Positions 36,229 to 49,241 of a stretch of DNA of 51,274 bases are shown in pieces. The stretch is from positions 1-51,274 of the forward strand of contig JANBQC010000151.1 in the NCBI GenBank assembly GCA_027576995.1, in the 5' to 3' direction. The notes beneath the pieces are model-generated. The model ran no database searches. It was not told the origin of the DNA and saw only the letters and a program-made list of their open reading frames with translations. Numbering within the stretch: the stretch's first letter is position 1; each line of letters starts with the position of its first letter. This DNA comes from Dimargaris cristalligena. Taxonomy: Eukaryota; Kickxellomycota; Dimargaritomycetes; Dimargaritales; Dimargaritaceae. Position numbers and translations under genes: made by a program.

Positions 36229-38020
36229 TTAGTTTTCCTGCAGGTTCCACCGCAATTCATCGTCTTCGTAGTTAGTGTAAGAGCGGAATTCGTTGGCCAA
36301 CCCGTTTTGGTGGCGCGGCTCGTAGGTAGTGATGCGGGCGTCCAGGAGGTCACGGACCAAGTCGCGGACCATGTAGCCTAGGTGATAAAAGGATGTGAAA
36401 AAATATACAATAAATTCAAGGAGGGAAGTGATAAAGGTTAGTGTGCGTTTACCCGAGGCCGCGCCAACACTGCTAAATGAAGCAGGAATGAATGGCACAT
36501 ATTCATCATGCCCTATAATTTTTAAATAAAAAATATACATGATATTTGAGTATTTCACGATAAAGTACGCAGACACTCCCGCGTGCGATACTTACCAGTG
36601 CTAACCAGGATTTTGCAGTCGGGAGCGGCCAACAGCTTAACCGCTTCGGCCATTTTGGTAAAGCAGCCGGGTTCCAAATAGGGCGGGTCCAGTAGAATAA
36701 ACTTGGTCTTCCCGCACAATTTGTCCTGCTGGGCAAACTTCGTGGGCTCGTGGTAGTCGAAGTGGACGAATTGGTCTCCGTACACGCCGAATCGTTGATC
36801 GAACTCAAACAAGTAGGCATCCACGGGTTCTTCCTCAATGGCCTATAGTGCCCATAGTCATTTAATTCAAGAGAGATGGAAAAAACAGAAGTGCAGTGGA
36901 CTGGTTTTAGTTGGTAGGCTGTAAAGGCGGGTGTTTATTATACAGCCCTGCCCAGCACTGGCCAAACTGCGCCGAAGCAACCAGGTGCAAAAATGATGTC
37001 TACATTTATAATAGCACTGCCCTTACCTTTAGTTTAACGAAAGCCGACGGGGAGCTTATCATGACAGCCGGCCCCGTGGCATTTTTGATGGCCTGTTTGG
37101 CGAAGAACTCAGCGGTACTTTCGTGGTACTGTTGGGGAAATCGGCCACATATGGCAGAGCCATGGGTAAGGCATACGGCGGTAATTCAAATTAGGAAATA
37201 TATTACGACAATCCTAGTCGAAGGTCCCAGAATACACCAAAGAACACGCCCATTGGCAAGTGGGAGTTTACAGGTGCAACGGGTGGTATGCGAAAATAAG
37301 GCACAGTAAATACTGGGCCAAAGCGCCCCTATATCTATATCTATATAAAAAAGAAATGAGAGAGAGGGAGAGAGAGAGAGGAGTCACAAAAAGGCGCCTC
37401 AAGACTAGTTAACTTACCCAAAATTGACTGAGCTATTGGGTTGTTAACCGGTTGGTTGGTACCAAGGTAGGGTGGATATAGAGTAGGTTAATACCGGCGA
37501 CACATTAGGGAGTGGGTTATCGTATTTCGAAAGCGAGAACAGGAGCGAGAGCATAGGAAAAAAGATGTCGGCCAAACGTTCATATTGAGATAATACAAAT
37601 GAAGGATTGATTAGACATGTCAAACAGGTATATATATAGATATAGTTATGTGTGGGTGGGTCACGAAGACTACTTGCCTCCCGTTTATCCGGGCGCTTGA
37701 GTATTCTATAATTGACAGGGTATTAATTAGAAAATGGGCTCAGTGGTAAACTATGGCAAATGGAGAAATAGGGGGGGGTGTTAGTCAGAGGGGTGGGGGG
37801 CACAACTAGCAGCAACACACTCTACCTTCCAATCCTCAGTAAAGACACTCATGTCCAAGACGGGAGCTTGGGTCTCTTGGAACTTAGAGTCAGCTTCCTG
37901 CTCAAAACTCTGGAAACGTTCAGTCGCCTGTTTTTGCTCTTGCATAAATTCCTGGAGCGCCGCTAGAGCGTGTCCGGAAAGTTGGATATTAAAGTCGTCG
38001 TCGGATTCGTAGTCTCCCAT
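36229..38020 (-). CDS. Efm5/EEF1AKMT1-like eEF1A lysine methyltransferase
   Basis: Homologue of Efm5/EEF1AKMT1 (formerly N6AMT2), which methylates a lysine of elongation factor eEF1A. Five minus-strand exons: 37826-38020, 37418-37432, 37027-37128, 36596-36842 and 36229-36377 (235 aa). Exon 1 reads LSGHALAALQEFMQEQKQ and ends FTEDWK. A 15-base microexon adds LSQFW, followed by YHESTAEFFAKQAI, recreating the family's LSQFWY segment. Exon 3 ends ISSPSAFVKLK. Exon 4 has YLFEFDQRF and the catalytic DPPY (residues 156-159) in LLDPPYLEPGCF. Exon 5 gives RHQNGLANEFRSYTNYED, the conserved C-terminus. All junctions have correct phase and GT-AG ends. The intron at 37433-37825 includes TA- and GT-containing simple sequence. 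Confidence 0.92.
37357..37381. repeat. GA-rich microsatellite in an intron
   Basis: Nearly pure GA repeat lying about 40 bases from the microexon, inside the intron between the microexon and exon 3 of the Efm5-like gene. Confidence 0.7.
37418..37432 (-). other. 15-base microexon of the Efm5-like gene
   Basis: CTCAGTCAATTTTGG (LSQFW), preceded by a tag acceptor and followed by GTAAGT. It is phase 0 on both sides. Without it the protein would lack a conserved five-residue box, so it is strongly supported by family pattern, although no RNA evidence is available. Confidence 0.85.
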
Positions 38021-38839
38021 GGTAACTGAATAGACAGCGTATTGGTAAGGAGAGAGAGGGGGGGATGCTACTGGAACTGTTGGGTATTTTAAAAATATAT
38101 AGCCGTAATTCCACCGGACTTATGGATGAGTTAATACTACGATTGCCATTTAATCGCTGTGAATAACTAGTCAGAAATTAAGTGAAGACGGCGGCACATC
38201 GATAGGCCTACTAAAAAAACTCGAACAAGCGCACATAGAGAGATATGGCCGAGTGGATAGGCCCCGGAAGCCTACTGCAGAGGGGGAGGGGCTTACCTGA
38301 GGGAAAATGGGGAGGGCAAATGGTCAACCGAGTTAATATTAAACCGAGACGAATAGGAAGGTGAAACTGGAACCGAAACTTTCGTGTGTTTTTTTTTTAA
38401 AAAGCGGCAATCCGGGGTATTTATATACTGAGTTTTGCTGGGGAGGAGGGGAAATATAGCAGAATAGGGGAGAGGGAGGGAGAGGAGACACCACAGATTG
38501 CCTTGGTGCATGCCTCACTAAGATTGGTCTTAAAAGGAAATGCTACTTGCCAGATGCCAATGATTGGCCTTGGGTGACGAGACTGTGTTTCCTAAAATCC
38601 AAGGGTTGGTTGTTGGATATTGTCCATTAGATATTGACGTGGTGTTCGACCACTCATTGGCTTGAGAAGAGATGCCAGACACGTATAATGTCTCCGATCA
38701 CGTGTTTTATTGAGTGGCCTTCCCTCCAATGCACACCACACAGCGTGTTGAAGGAAGAAAGGAAGATGTAAAGGAGACTTGTATGGGGGGGGTTGATTCA
38801 TAAACCGGTCAACTGCGGATTTACGTCACAATAGGCCCG
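38021..38839. other. Intergenic region upstream of the Efm5-like gene
   Basis: Should contain the minus-strand Efm5 promoter. A stretch near 38246-38290 begins like a serine/leucine tRNA (ggccgagtgg) but has no T-arm. No coding region is supported. Confidence 0.5.
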
Positions 38840-39485
38840 CTATGTTATTTTAGAATTGCCATCTAGAGTGATAATAGAAGGGGGGCAAATCCCTGGTAGT
38901 ATGGCTAAAGGGGAAGGGAAGATTGAAGCTGGTAACACTGGAATGACAGGATATGCTGCGTAGAGGAAGAGGTACATTATGGCTCAAGAGAAGCCACAGC
39001 TTGCAAGGCCGTAAAGCTTGGTTCGGGGGATATCCAAAGTCACACACATTATATATATATATGACCGAGAGGGTAGGGACGGGGGGCCGTCACTCTGGCC
39101 GCCCCGTCTCCCCAGATTACCTTCCTTCCAGGATCTATAGACAAGGGGCACTCCCCTAGGTGGTCTCATTATTAAAGCCTGCTGGGCCAGGAACCGTACG
39201 CGTGTGAGTTGTTCTATAGGGCAATGGGAACACATGACTTCATCATTGCCTAGGTGTGTTATATAGTAGGGATCATCGTTGGCATGATCATAGGTAGCAG
39301 CAGTGGTGGGGCACTCAGGGCCTGCTGGAGAAGGAGGGGAGGTTAGACTGTCATCACTAATGCTGCTGGCCTGGCGCGGTTTCAGCCTAACTGCCCTTCC
39401 AAGAGTCGTGGTGATGGGGGAAATACGTAGGTAGGGTGTATGCGCATACATACCGCTCCTTGGTGAGACCCCCACCCCACATCAT
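38840..39485 (-). CDS. Tentative three-exon hypothetical protein
   Basis: Proposed exons 39454-39485, 39121-39395 and 38840-38955 (140 aa). Phases match at both junctions (2/1 and 1/2), giving ATG ATG..., a GTATGT donor, then RAVRLKPRQASSISDDS, a Ser/Pro-rich stretch, DDPYYITHLGNDEVMCSHCP and FLAQQALIMRPPRG, with a stop at 38840. I recognise no family. The second donor (GTAATC) is weak. In support: a long open middle exon with ordinary codon use and consistent phase. Against: no known motif and the chance of random phase agreement. It is divergent from the protease gene and would share its promoter region. Confidence 0.3.
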
Positions 39486-39617
39486 TCCTGGACCGTTGTG
39501 CTTGCTTATAACCCTTTTGGACCTTCTTCCTGGCCCTTGTTCCCCTTATTCTTATTCCCTTTTGACCATTGCTTGCCCATCTAGCTTCCTGACTTATACA
39601 TAATACCCTTCCCTATA

Positions 39618-39656
39618 CCTCTATAACTATATAATATTATATATATATATATATAC
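39618..39656 (+). promoter_or_regulatory. TATA-rich element upstream of the aspartic protease
   Basis: An alternating TA tract (core 39637-39655) begins with tataactatataat and lies 75-115 bases before the protease ATG. It is a plausible TATA region, though it may also be just a microsatellite. Confidence 0.45.
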
Positions 39657-39731
39657 ACTTGCTTGGCGCTGCTTCCCCGCCTATCTACTCTGTACTTTAC
39701 CCAACTCCTACCCTAACCCTCTCTCTCCACT

Positions 39732-41364
<1,633 letters not shown>

Positions 41365-42800
41365 GTAATGAACCTATCTTTAGTATTATAGTTTCGCCCT
41401 GCTCGAATCGGATATGCTGATTTTTATGGCGTGTCCCTCCTCCCCCTCCTCTTCCGCGTATTATACTTTTTGATTCCGTATCTATACACCCACTTAGCCA
41501 CACTTTTGGCCGGCCCCCTTTTACGTTACCCACCCCCCCTTTATTAATCTCGTTATGTTCGTAATCCGGGGACTGTTCCGGTAATTCCTTAACTAACTAG
41601 TTTTTAGCCCCGTTTTACACTTTTCTGTTGTGGTTCTCGGAGCTTTTACTCGCCTTTGTGTTTACCACCTTGAAAGGCGTGATTTGCAAACCCACCCTAC
41701 GGCAGTCGGGGTTCATATACTATTATAAATGTATGCCGCTTACAGCGGCTTAGCAACTGCGCCAGCATTGGCAAATGTAATTGCTTGGCATAATAGAGAA
41801 GACCGTTTCTAGGAATATATATAATAACTGCTGGGGACCAGATACAAGGGCATTCTTTATTCGTGGTGGTTACGGCTATCATCCTCTGCGACAGAACTCG
41901 AATAAGGAAGGAGATAAAGGAGCAGTGGTATATATTTGGGTCAGGCCGTCGACCTCACCGGAACTACCGGCTATCAGGCTAATACATTAATTAGTAATCG
42001 GCGAACCAAGAGGGATTAGGTGGAATCGACACCATAATCCAGTTATTTGGATGTATTATTCACGCGCGTGTTACACCTGAGCCTAGGGATGATATAGACT
42101 GGCCGTGCTAGTATTATATATAACTACGTGGTCGCCGTCGCTTCGTAATTTCCCCATACACATGGGCGTGATATAATCCCTCTCTTCCCTCAACCGCGGC
42201 AACTCAGCACGACACGAGATGGGTTAATAATATTCGTCACACCAGTGTCCTCACATACACCTCTCCAGGGACTTTTCCGCTCCCGCTCCCGTTCCTTCAA
42301 CAGGCTTTTAAGGACTATTGTTGAGGATCGCGCCGCTCAGCTCCAACTGTGCATTGGGTTCAGGTGCTTTTGAGTAATTTCCATTCTCCATACTATATAA
42401 ATACCACGCTTTTGTCGCCACATGCCTTCTGGTCTATTTTAGTTCTACTCCAGCTTCCCCTTGATCATCCTTCTGACCAGCTTCATATATATATATACAC
42501 ACACATTCATATACCTCTATTGGTGTAGATTGCCCCGGCTTGGTCGCGTCCTCATCTCCTCGATTGGTCGAATCAATTGGCCTAAACCCCTTCTCATCTT
42601 CCAACGAGATATAACCTTCACTCTATACTGGTCGTAGCTGGCGGACGCCACTTCGTCTTCCCCTTCCTTCCATCGGCATTTTCTAGTAAATCCACATTTT
42701 CCATTCTTTACCGCTGAATTCCATTCCGCCACATATATAAGCCCAATCCTCTAGATTCCTCCCCCCTCCCTCGCCTCACTTCCCTTTCTTCACAACCACC
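41365..42800. other. Intergenic region between the protease and Arp8
   Basis: No gene supported. It probably includes the protease 3' UTR (C-rich runs near 41530) and the Arp8 promoter. A TA/CA microsatellite lies at about 42486-42506. Confidence 0.55.
42734..42740 (+). promoter_or_regulatory. TATA box candidate for Arp8
   Basis: TATATAA located 60 bases before the Arp8 start codon, followed by a pyrimidine-rich initiator-like leader. Confidence 0.5.
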
Positions 42801-45800
42801 ATGTCCGGCTTAAGGCTCCCTCGTAAGAGGAAGTATTCGTGGCTGCCCGAACATCACCCCAGTGCCATTTCCGCCATATCCGCCGCAGCGGCTGAGGAAG
42901 GCGGTGGTCCTCAGTCGCCCACCACGGGCAAGTCCGCTAAAGGCGCCAAAGCATCCGCCACGACCCCGACGACGGCGACGACACCGGCAGCTACTGCCGC
43001 CACTACCGTTCCTGCCATTTCTGCCGACCCCACCGATCCCGCCACGTCGTCCGGTCTCGTATCCTCCCCCACCACGGCCACGGCCAAAACGGAAATGAGT
43101 CGGACTGCGACCAGCGCGCCTACCGCCGCCACCAGTGGTAGTAGTGGCGGTGTGGGGGGTCCGAAGCAGCGGCGCCGGAAAAAAATGGACACCGAAACCA
43201 AAGACATGTTAAAGAACCTAGGTGGTACCCCAACCCAACCGTCCCGGGGAGGTACTAGCGGTGAAACCGGCAGTTCCCATCCCAAAGCGAGTGGACAGAG
43301 CACTAGAGGAAGTTCCACCGGTGGACGGGGATCGAAGAAATCGAGCGGTAGTTCCTCCCGTCCGATGGGTCGCTTACGATCCGGGCCACGGATTACCCGG
43401 CCGGTTCCCGATATTATCCAGGAGCTGCTGGATTCCGAAGATGATGATCCCTCCCCCGCGGCAGCAACTGCCGCTACTCGCTCTGTCGAACCCTGGGATG
43501 ATGCGCTCATCCCCTCCCTTAATGGTGAGGGCGGATCCGCCAAAATCCCCCGTAAGGTCGCCCGGGTGCGGGCTCGGTATATCGCTAACCCGGATGCGGG
43601 GACTACCCCCACGCGGAGTTATCGATCCCATGAGTCTAATCGAAGTGGGTCGGCACCTCACCACCGTTCCTCTAGGCACGGTGTCGATGGTATATCCGGC
43701 GAAGTTGCTGACACCCCGTCACATCATCCCTATCACCAACATCACCATCATCATCAACACCACTCCCTCGATACGCGTATTTCCCCCACCGATTCACCGG
43801 TCAATAACGCCACTGCTGTCGCCGCCGCAGCTATCATTGGACTGCGCAACCCCTCCGGTGGCGCTAACGGGAAGCTAAGCTCCCGGGGCGGTACACCCTC
43901 TAGTCTACCGCCTACCACCGGTCGGTCCAGTGGTCCTAAGCATGTCGACCCCAACCCCCACCTTAAATTTACATCGTTCCCCTCTTTTAACCCCATAGGA
44001 GTCAAGTCCATCAATTCAAACTACCTGCGAAGTGAGGCGGCCTACACGGGTATTCCCGGTGGGGAGGCCCGGTACTACCAGAAGCAGTGGGCCATGCCTG
44101 CTACTGCCAGTGACGGCACTAACGGGCCCGCCACCGACCATGACCCCACCGCCCAGGTGAACCCAGGATTCCTGGAGCCGTTAGGAACCATCATCATTCA
44201 CCCCGGATCACGGTTCCTGCGGATAGGCAAGTCCACCGATATTTTCCCCCATGCCATCGAACATGTTATTGCCCGGAAAACAAAAGTCAACCCGGCCGTG
44301 GCTGACTGCATATACGCCCGGTTCGCCCAGGCCTCGGTGTCGGCTAGCACTTCGGATGCCCCCATGGAACCGGATACTGAAATGACTGATTCCACTTCTT
44401 CAGCCGACGTCGATACCGACGAAGCCGCTCCTCCCTCTGCTGCCGATGCCACCCCTGCCAGTCAACTTGGGGAGACGGAGGGAGGAGACAACCCGGCTAA
44501 TCCCGATTTGGCGGTGGATCCAGAACCATTGGCACCTACCGAGATCGCTACGACTCAATCGGAGGATACCAACCCTCCGCCAGCTAGCGAAGTCGCTTCT
44601 CAGGCTGCGGCTACTTCCGAAGATTCCAACCCCCTGGACTCGAATTCCCCGGATCGGGAAACTCAATTGACACATATATTCGACCAAATGGACATTGAAC
44701 TTCGGCAGCGCTTAAAGGATGCTAAAAGGCGTCCCGTTAACAATGCCCTCACCATGGTCACCAATTTCAACGAAAAGGCCCAGCCCGAATTGATTTCCGA
44801 CCATAATGACCCGTACAAGGTGGAATGGACCGATGTGAAGCGGCAGGAGCCTTACTACACGGGTACGGCGGCTTTGCGCATTCCCCACGTGATTCCGGCC
44901 GCTTCGTTGACACAGGAGGAACGGTCCGAATTACTCTACCGGACACCTACCCAGAGCGACCTTAATTCAGGTTCAGATACTCCAGCGACCGCCGCCCCTT
45001 GTCGGTCCGAATACGTAATGCGCTGGCCCATCCAGCGGGGCCAATTCAATTGGCGGGACTACACCAGTCTGCACGCCGTGTTAGGTGACCTCGAAACCAT
45101 TTGGGCCGACGCCATCGAACACGAATTAGGCATCCCGCGGGCCCAATTCCACCGCTGGTCGGCCGTCCTCGTGATTCCCGACCTGTACCACCGGCACCAG
45201 GTGGAAGCGCTCATGAACCTCGTGCTCAACTACCTGGGTCTGCGGCGGATCCTCATCCAACAGGAAGCGGCCTGCGTGACGTTCGGGGCGGGTATTTCGT
45301 CGGCCTGTATCGTGGATGTCGGGGCCCAGAAGACGAGCGCCGTCTGTGTCGAAGACGGCTACTGCCTACCCACGACGCGGGTGCAGGCCCAGTACGGCGG
45401 CGATGATATTAGTTTGGTGCTGGCCGAACTGTTGGTGCGGCACTCGTTCCCGTACACGGAATTTAATTACCTTAACCGGGCGTACGACTGGCAATTGCTG
45501 AACGACTTGAAGGAGAAGTACGGGACGTTGAATGAGGCGGATGTCACCGTGCAGGTGTACGATTTCGTGGCCCGGGTGCCCTACCAGGTGGCCCGAAAAT
45601 ACCGGTTTAAGGTGTACGATGAACCCTACTTGGCTTCCATGACCCTGTTCTACCCTAAACTGTTGGAGTACTTGGCTCCCTTCTCGTCATCAACGTCGGT
45701 ATCGGCAACGCCAGCGGCTTCGTCCCCGGCAGTGGCATTAACGTTGCACCACAAGCACCCCCTAGAGGCTGGAGCGTGTCCGTCGATTATCGCCACCCAC

Positions 45801-46619
45801 GATTTTTCGGCCCATGAAAGCCACAGTTCCTCGTCTCAAGACCCACATCACCATAGTCATCGTAACCATCAATACGGCCTTACTCGGTTTGGTAAAATTC
45901 CTATGGTGCTCAAACCGGTATACCCTGACCCTTCACCACTTTTACAGGCCCCCGCTGGCCCGGCCGTGCCGAATGGCAGTGCGAATGGCGCAGAGAACGG
46001 TGGTAATGGGCAGGTAAATGGACTGGCCCCGAGTCCATCTCCGGCACCCGGCGAGACGGAATCGCAGGCGTCACCCCAACCCCCGTCTTTGGCGATGGAT
46101 GCGGCCCGACCTAGCCCAGTACCCGGAATGGATGAACAACCCCCACCAGCCCATAACTCTTCCGGTTTACCACCACCACCACCAACGTCGTCATCGGCGG
46201 CCGCGACGACCGTACCGGCCGAGCCCCAATGGATTTCCCAGCCCGACGAGCTAGCCCCCTACAAACTCCAACCCCTCGATACCATCATCACACACTGCAT
46301 CTCGCACTCGGGGCCGGAAGACCGCTGCAAGCGCTACTACGCCAACATTATCCTGGTCGGCGGTGGCTGCGCCCTGACCCCGCTCTTCGCCAATTTCCTC
46401 GAAAGCCGCCTCCTGCGCGCCCGGCCGGCCCACCTCCAGGGCATCGAGAAAATCCAGGTACTGCCCTCACCCCGGGACTTGGATCCCCGCGTCTTGGCGT
46501 GGAAGGGCGCATCGGTTTTGAGTAAATTGGACATTGCGGGAGAAATGTGGATCCAGGGGCCCGAGTGGAATGAACTGGGCACCAAAAACTTTAAGAATCG
46601 CCTCCTGTTCTTCTGGTGA
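42801..46619 (+). CDS. ARP8: Actin-related protein 8 (INO80 complex subunit)
   Basis: Intronless, 1272 aa. Arp8 is a nuclear actin-fold subunit of the INO80 nucleosome remodeller, helping bind nucleosomes and extranucleosomal DNA. Residues 1 to about 380 are low-complexity Ala/Thr/Ser/Pro and basic, with a His-rich patch (HHPYHQHHHHHQHH) near 308-322. The actin fold begins near residue 463 (IIIHPGSRFLRIGKSTDIFP), is interrupted by an acidic insert (~520-620), and resumes at MVTNFNEKAQPELISDHNDP. Core motifs follow: WPIQRGQFNWRDYTSLHAVL, VLVIPDLYHRHQVEALMNL, CVTFGAGISSACIVDVGAQK, and LPTTRVQAQYGGDDISLVLAE. A second low-complexity insert (~960-1143) precedes the final NIILVGGGCALTPLFANFL and PRVLAWKGASVLSKLDIA. 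It is larger than yeast Arp8 because of these insertions. The ATG context (accaccATGtcc) is good. Confidence 0.95.
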   Translation: MSGLRLPRKRKYSWLPEHHPSAISAISAAAAEEGGGPQSPTTGKSAKGAKASATTPTTATTPAATAATTVPAISADPTDPATSSGLVSSPTTATAKTEMSRTATSAPTAATSGSSGGVGGPKQRRRKKMDTETKDMLKNLGGTPTQPSRGGTSGETGSSHPKASGQSTRGSSTGGRGSKKSSGSSSRPMGRLRSGPRITRPVPDIIQELLDSEDDDPSPAAATAATRSVEPWDDALIPSLNGEGGSAKIPRKVARVRARYIANPDAGTTPTRSYRSHESNRSGSAPHHRSSRHGVDGISGEVADTPSHHPYHQHHHHHQHHSLDTRISPTDSPVNNATAVAAAAIIGLRNPSGGANGKLSSRGGTPSSLPPTTGRSSGPKHVDPNPHLKFTSFPSFNPIGVKSINSNYLRSEAAYTGIPGGEARYYQKQWAMPATASDGTNGPATDHDPTAQVNPGFLEPLGTIIIHPGSRFLRIGKSTDIFPHAIEHVIARKTKVNPAVADCIYARFAQASVSASTSDAPMEPDTEMTDSTSSADVDTDEAAPPSAADATPASQLGETEGGDNPANPDLAVDPEPLAPTEIATTQSEDTNPPPASEVASQAAATSEDSNPLDSNSPDRETQLTHIFDQMDIELRQRLKDAKRRPVNNALTMVTNFNEKAQPELISDHNDPYKVEWTDVKRQEPYYTGTAALRIPHVIPAASLTQEERSELLYRTPTQSDLNSGSDTPATAAPCRSEYVMRWPIQRGQFNWRDYTSLHAVLGDLETIWADAIEHELGIPRAQFHRWSAVLVIPDLYHRHQVEALMNLVLNYLGLRRILIQQEAACVTFGAGISSACIVDVGAQKTSAVCVEDGYCLPTTRVQAQYGGDDISLVLAELLVRHSFPYTEFNYLNRAYDWQLLNDLKEKYGTLNEADVTVQVYDFVARVPYQVARKYRFKVYDEPYLASMTLFYPKLLEYLAPFSSSTSVSATPAASSPAVALTLHHKHPLEAGACPSIIATHDFSAHESHSSSSQDPHHHSHRNHQYGLTRFGKIPMVLKPVYPDPSPLLQAPAGPAVPNGSANGAENGGNGQVNGLAPSPSPAPGETESQASPQPPSLAMDAARPSPVPGMDEQPPPAHNSSGLPPPPPTSSSAAATTVPAEPQWISQPDELAPYKLQPLDTIITHCISHSGPEDRCKRYYANIILVGGGCALTPLFANFLESRLLRARPAHLQGIEKIQVLPSPRDLDPRVLAWKGASVLSKLDIAGEMWIQGPEWNELGTKNFKNRLLFFW

Positions 46620-49241
46620 AATGGATAGACAAGCAAAGGGGGGAAAGGGACGGTTGGGCATGTGCTTCGTTTTGACAGCTTTGCCTTACTGTGCCCCTAC
46701 TTCCCCCCACTCTCTTCCCTTTTGTCAGCTCTTCATTCTACTCTTGGTATCACAGATACAGAGGCCGTGAAGGAAATCGAGATATTTCTATACGAATGTT
46801 TGCCTATCTATATCATTTATGGCCACCATTCGCCCTTGGGACTATCTAACGGAAAGAAATATACTTTTACATATATATCAAGACTGGTTTTTTTAAAAAA
46901 TAATAATAATATCTATGGCCGATGTATACACCCAAAATAGCACGGACTATTCTTAGTTTTATTCTACCGTTTTTCCCTCCGGGGTGTTTACTCTATTCTA
47001 ATGAGCTCATAATGCCATCACTCCATTCGTTTAAACTCGGTTTCGGTAAAAATGCGAAGAGAGCCCTAAGAGAGAGTGGGTAAGTTTTAACCGTGAACCA
47101 TTATAATATTTTACTGATTTTTGTATGTACATACCTCTACTATTTATTTATTTACAGCAGCAGCAGCAGCTTCTCTTTTCACCTTCGTATCCTTATTTAT
47201 GATTTCGAGTGCCGTCAATCTTATATTAATGAAACACTTCAACGATGAAATACCTTGTCACTGCGGGACCGAGCAGCTATGAGTATGGACGTTCCAGGGA
47301 TGCTTGTTTGAAAGCAAACAATCATACGAATCGGCTAAAACGTATTTTCCGTTTCGACTTCTATTTTCTGCTTGAAACTTTTGTCGCAGTCAACAGATTG
47401 CACGTTGAACCAGATTAGCCATGGGCCCAGCCTAGTCGATACTGGTTTGTTCTTGTTTATTCGCCTTCCAAATTGACATCAGAACCCCGATGGTTCTGTC
47501 CATTTAGCGATGCCTAAGGCGCTGGCAATTCGTCATTGAATCCGCTATATCCAACCTTCGGTCTCTATTGCTCACATGTTATCAACTTCGCTATTCGCCT
47601 TACACTTGCTGGTACTGTATAAATAGACCCAGCATTTCCAATCTATGAATAAAGCAGACCATTTTTATGTGAACGTCTCTAGGATAAGGAATTCCTGCTT
47701 CGGGTATTCCTTTTTGGTGGTTTAGTGTCATCCCTGAGTATTCTTTACTGTCTTCCGAGTATTATCCGAGTTTCTTTAGAGTATATTATTTTCCCATTTT
47801 TACTAGTATATCACTTACGTTATAGGTGGCAGGAAACCCTTTCGCCCTTCGTGCCCTGTCCCTCCCAAGCTCTGTATAATAACCCCGTACCTCTACTGCT
47901 TTAAAGGCTATATACGTTTTATCGGCAGAGATTTCTAAATACCGGCAGTGGGTAAACCACCCATTGAGATTGCCCTTTAGTCCCCCCCCCTGTTTTAAAC
48001 AGAGAGAGAGCGAGAGAGATAGAGATGTATTAATTTCCTTGACAATAATTAACCGGTAATTAAATGAAGCTAATTTGTACCAGTAGGGGTATAGTGATTA
48101 TATGATTAGCAGAGGCAAGGCTATCGAGAGTACTATGATCACCAAAATGGCCAAGAGATCCAACGTGCAATTTACAACATATTAAATTAGGGTCTTTGTT
48201 TCCGCGTTATCTATAGTTGAACAAAACGGATATCTCCCCTTGTATGGTCGCTATAAAGCGTGAGTCTCCCTTGTATGAACCCAATTTATGCTGCGAAAAG
48301 GCGCCATACGGTTCAAAGTACAAATGTCCTAAATGACTCTGCCGTCTGGCTGGTGAGATCATTCCGCTATACGAGTATGAGGGAAATTCGTAAGCGCTCT
48401 GAAGTAATATGAAACACAGGGTTTCATTCAAAGGGGACCCGACATGGATGAATGGCTTATTAACTGCTTTGATTTGACAACTGGGGTGAACATTGATCTT
48501 GCTAATCATATAGGGTGGGAATTATCTATGACACAAATAACAAAGAATAGCCCCTCCATACCTTTTAGATCAGGGCTTTAGCTGTCAAAATATTCATCCA
48601 ACCCATTACCCTCAAAATGTAAAGTGGTGAAGGTAAACAGCCACCCAACTTGAAAACCACCCCCCGCCTCCTCTTGGGATGCAGGCATATATGGTTCTCT
48701 GTTGTTCGACAGGAGGGCCATGTAAGAGACACCTTCAGCCCAGTCTTTTTATATACATTTGCATTTCACTTTTCCCCCAACTTCAATTTGCTGCTCTCTT
48801 CAATCAAGCATTACATTGGACAATTACTACCGGTAAGTCCAGGTATCAAGTAGAATAGATGCATTCTATTTAAACTTGCCATTATAATATTATGAACCAT
48901 GCGCATCAATAGTGTGGTTTTGATCCATATCTATCCTGCTTCTAGCAATCTAACTAGTACCCATACACTCATTACCACTATTCCATTATGTAGACCCCAC
49001 CTCTAATCGCCCACTTTCCTCGCCCAACCCCACACCCCCTACCTATCCAGTTTCCAAAACTTCAGTCCAACAACATGTACAGCCGTTCCTGCCTCACTGC
49101 CCTAGTGGGATTCGTCCTCTCATTTCATACCCCCATTCTACTCTATCTGATCTTCAAGTATCTGACAAACCCACCACCACCACCACTACTACTACGACTC
49201 AGTTGCAGCACTTTTGAAACCACACTGCCCCTCCTAGTGCC
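46620..49241. other. 2.6 kb intergenic region, no supported gene
   Basis: Starts with the Arp8 3' UTR. It contains a short CAG repeat at about 47157-47172 and a GA-rich patch near 48001-48026. The 100-codon minus-strand frame at 48207-48509 and the small plus-strand frame at 48650-48853 have no motif. The pyrimidine-rich 48985-49070 stretch could be a 5' leader of the next open frame. Confidence 0.5.

Noticed and set aside
38246..38290. tRNA-Ser/Leu-like 5' segment (ggccgagtgg)
   Set aside because: No T-arm consensus, acceptor-stem pairing or terminator could be found downstream.
39437..39450. 14-bp perfect palindrome tgtatgcgcataca
   Set aside because: A palindrome of this length is expected occasionally in 51 kb; no second copy or adjacent motif was seen.
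42911..43612. 233-codon minus-strand frame in the Arp8 N-terminal region
   Set aside because: It arises from the repetitive low-complexity Ala/Thr/Pro codons of the real gene.
48207..48509. 100-codon minus-strand frame
   Set aside because: No family motif and no supporting flanking exons; composition is like surrounding non-coding DNA.
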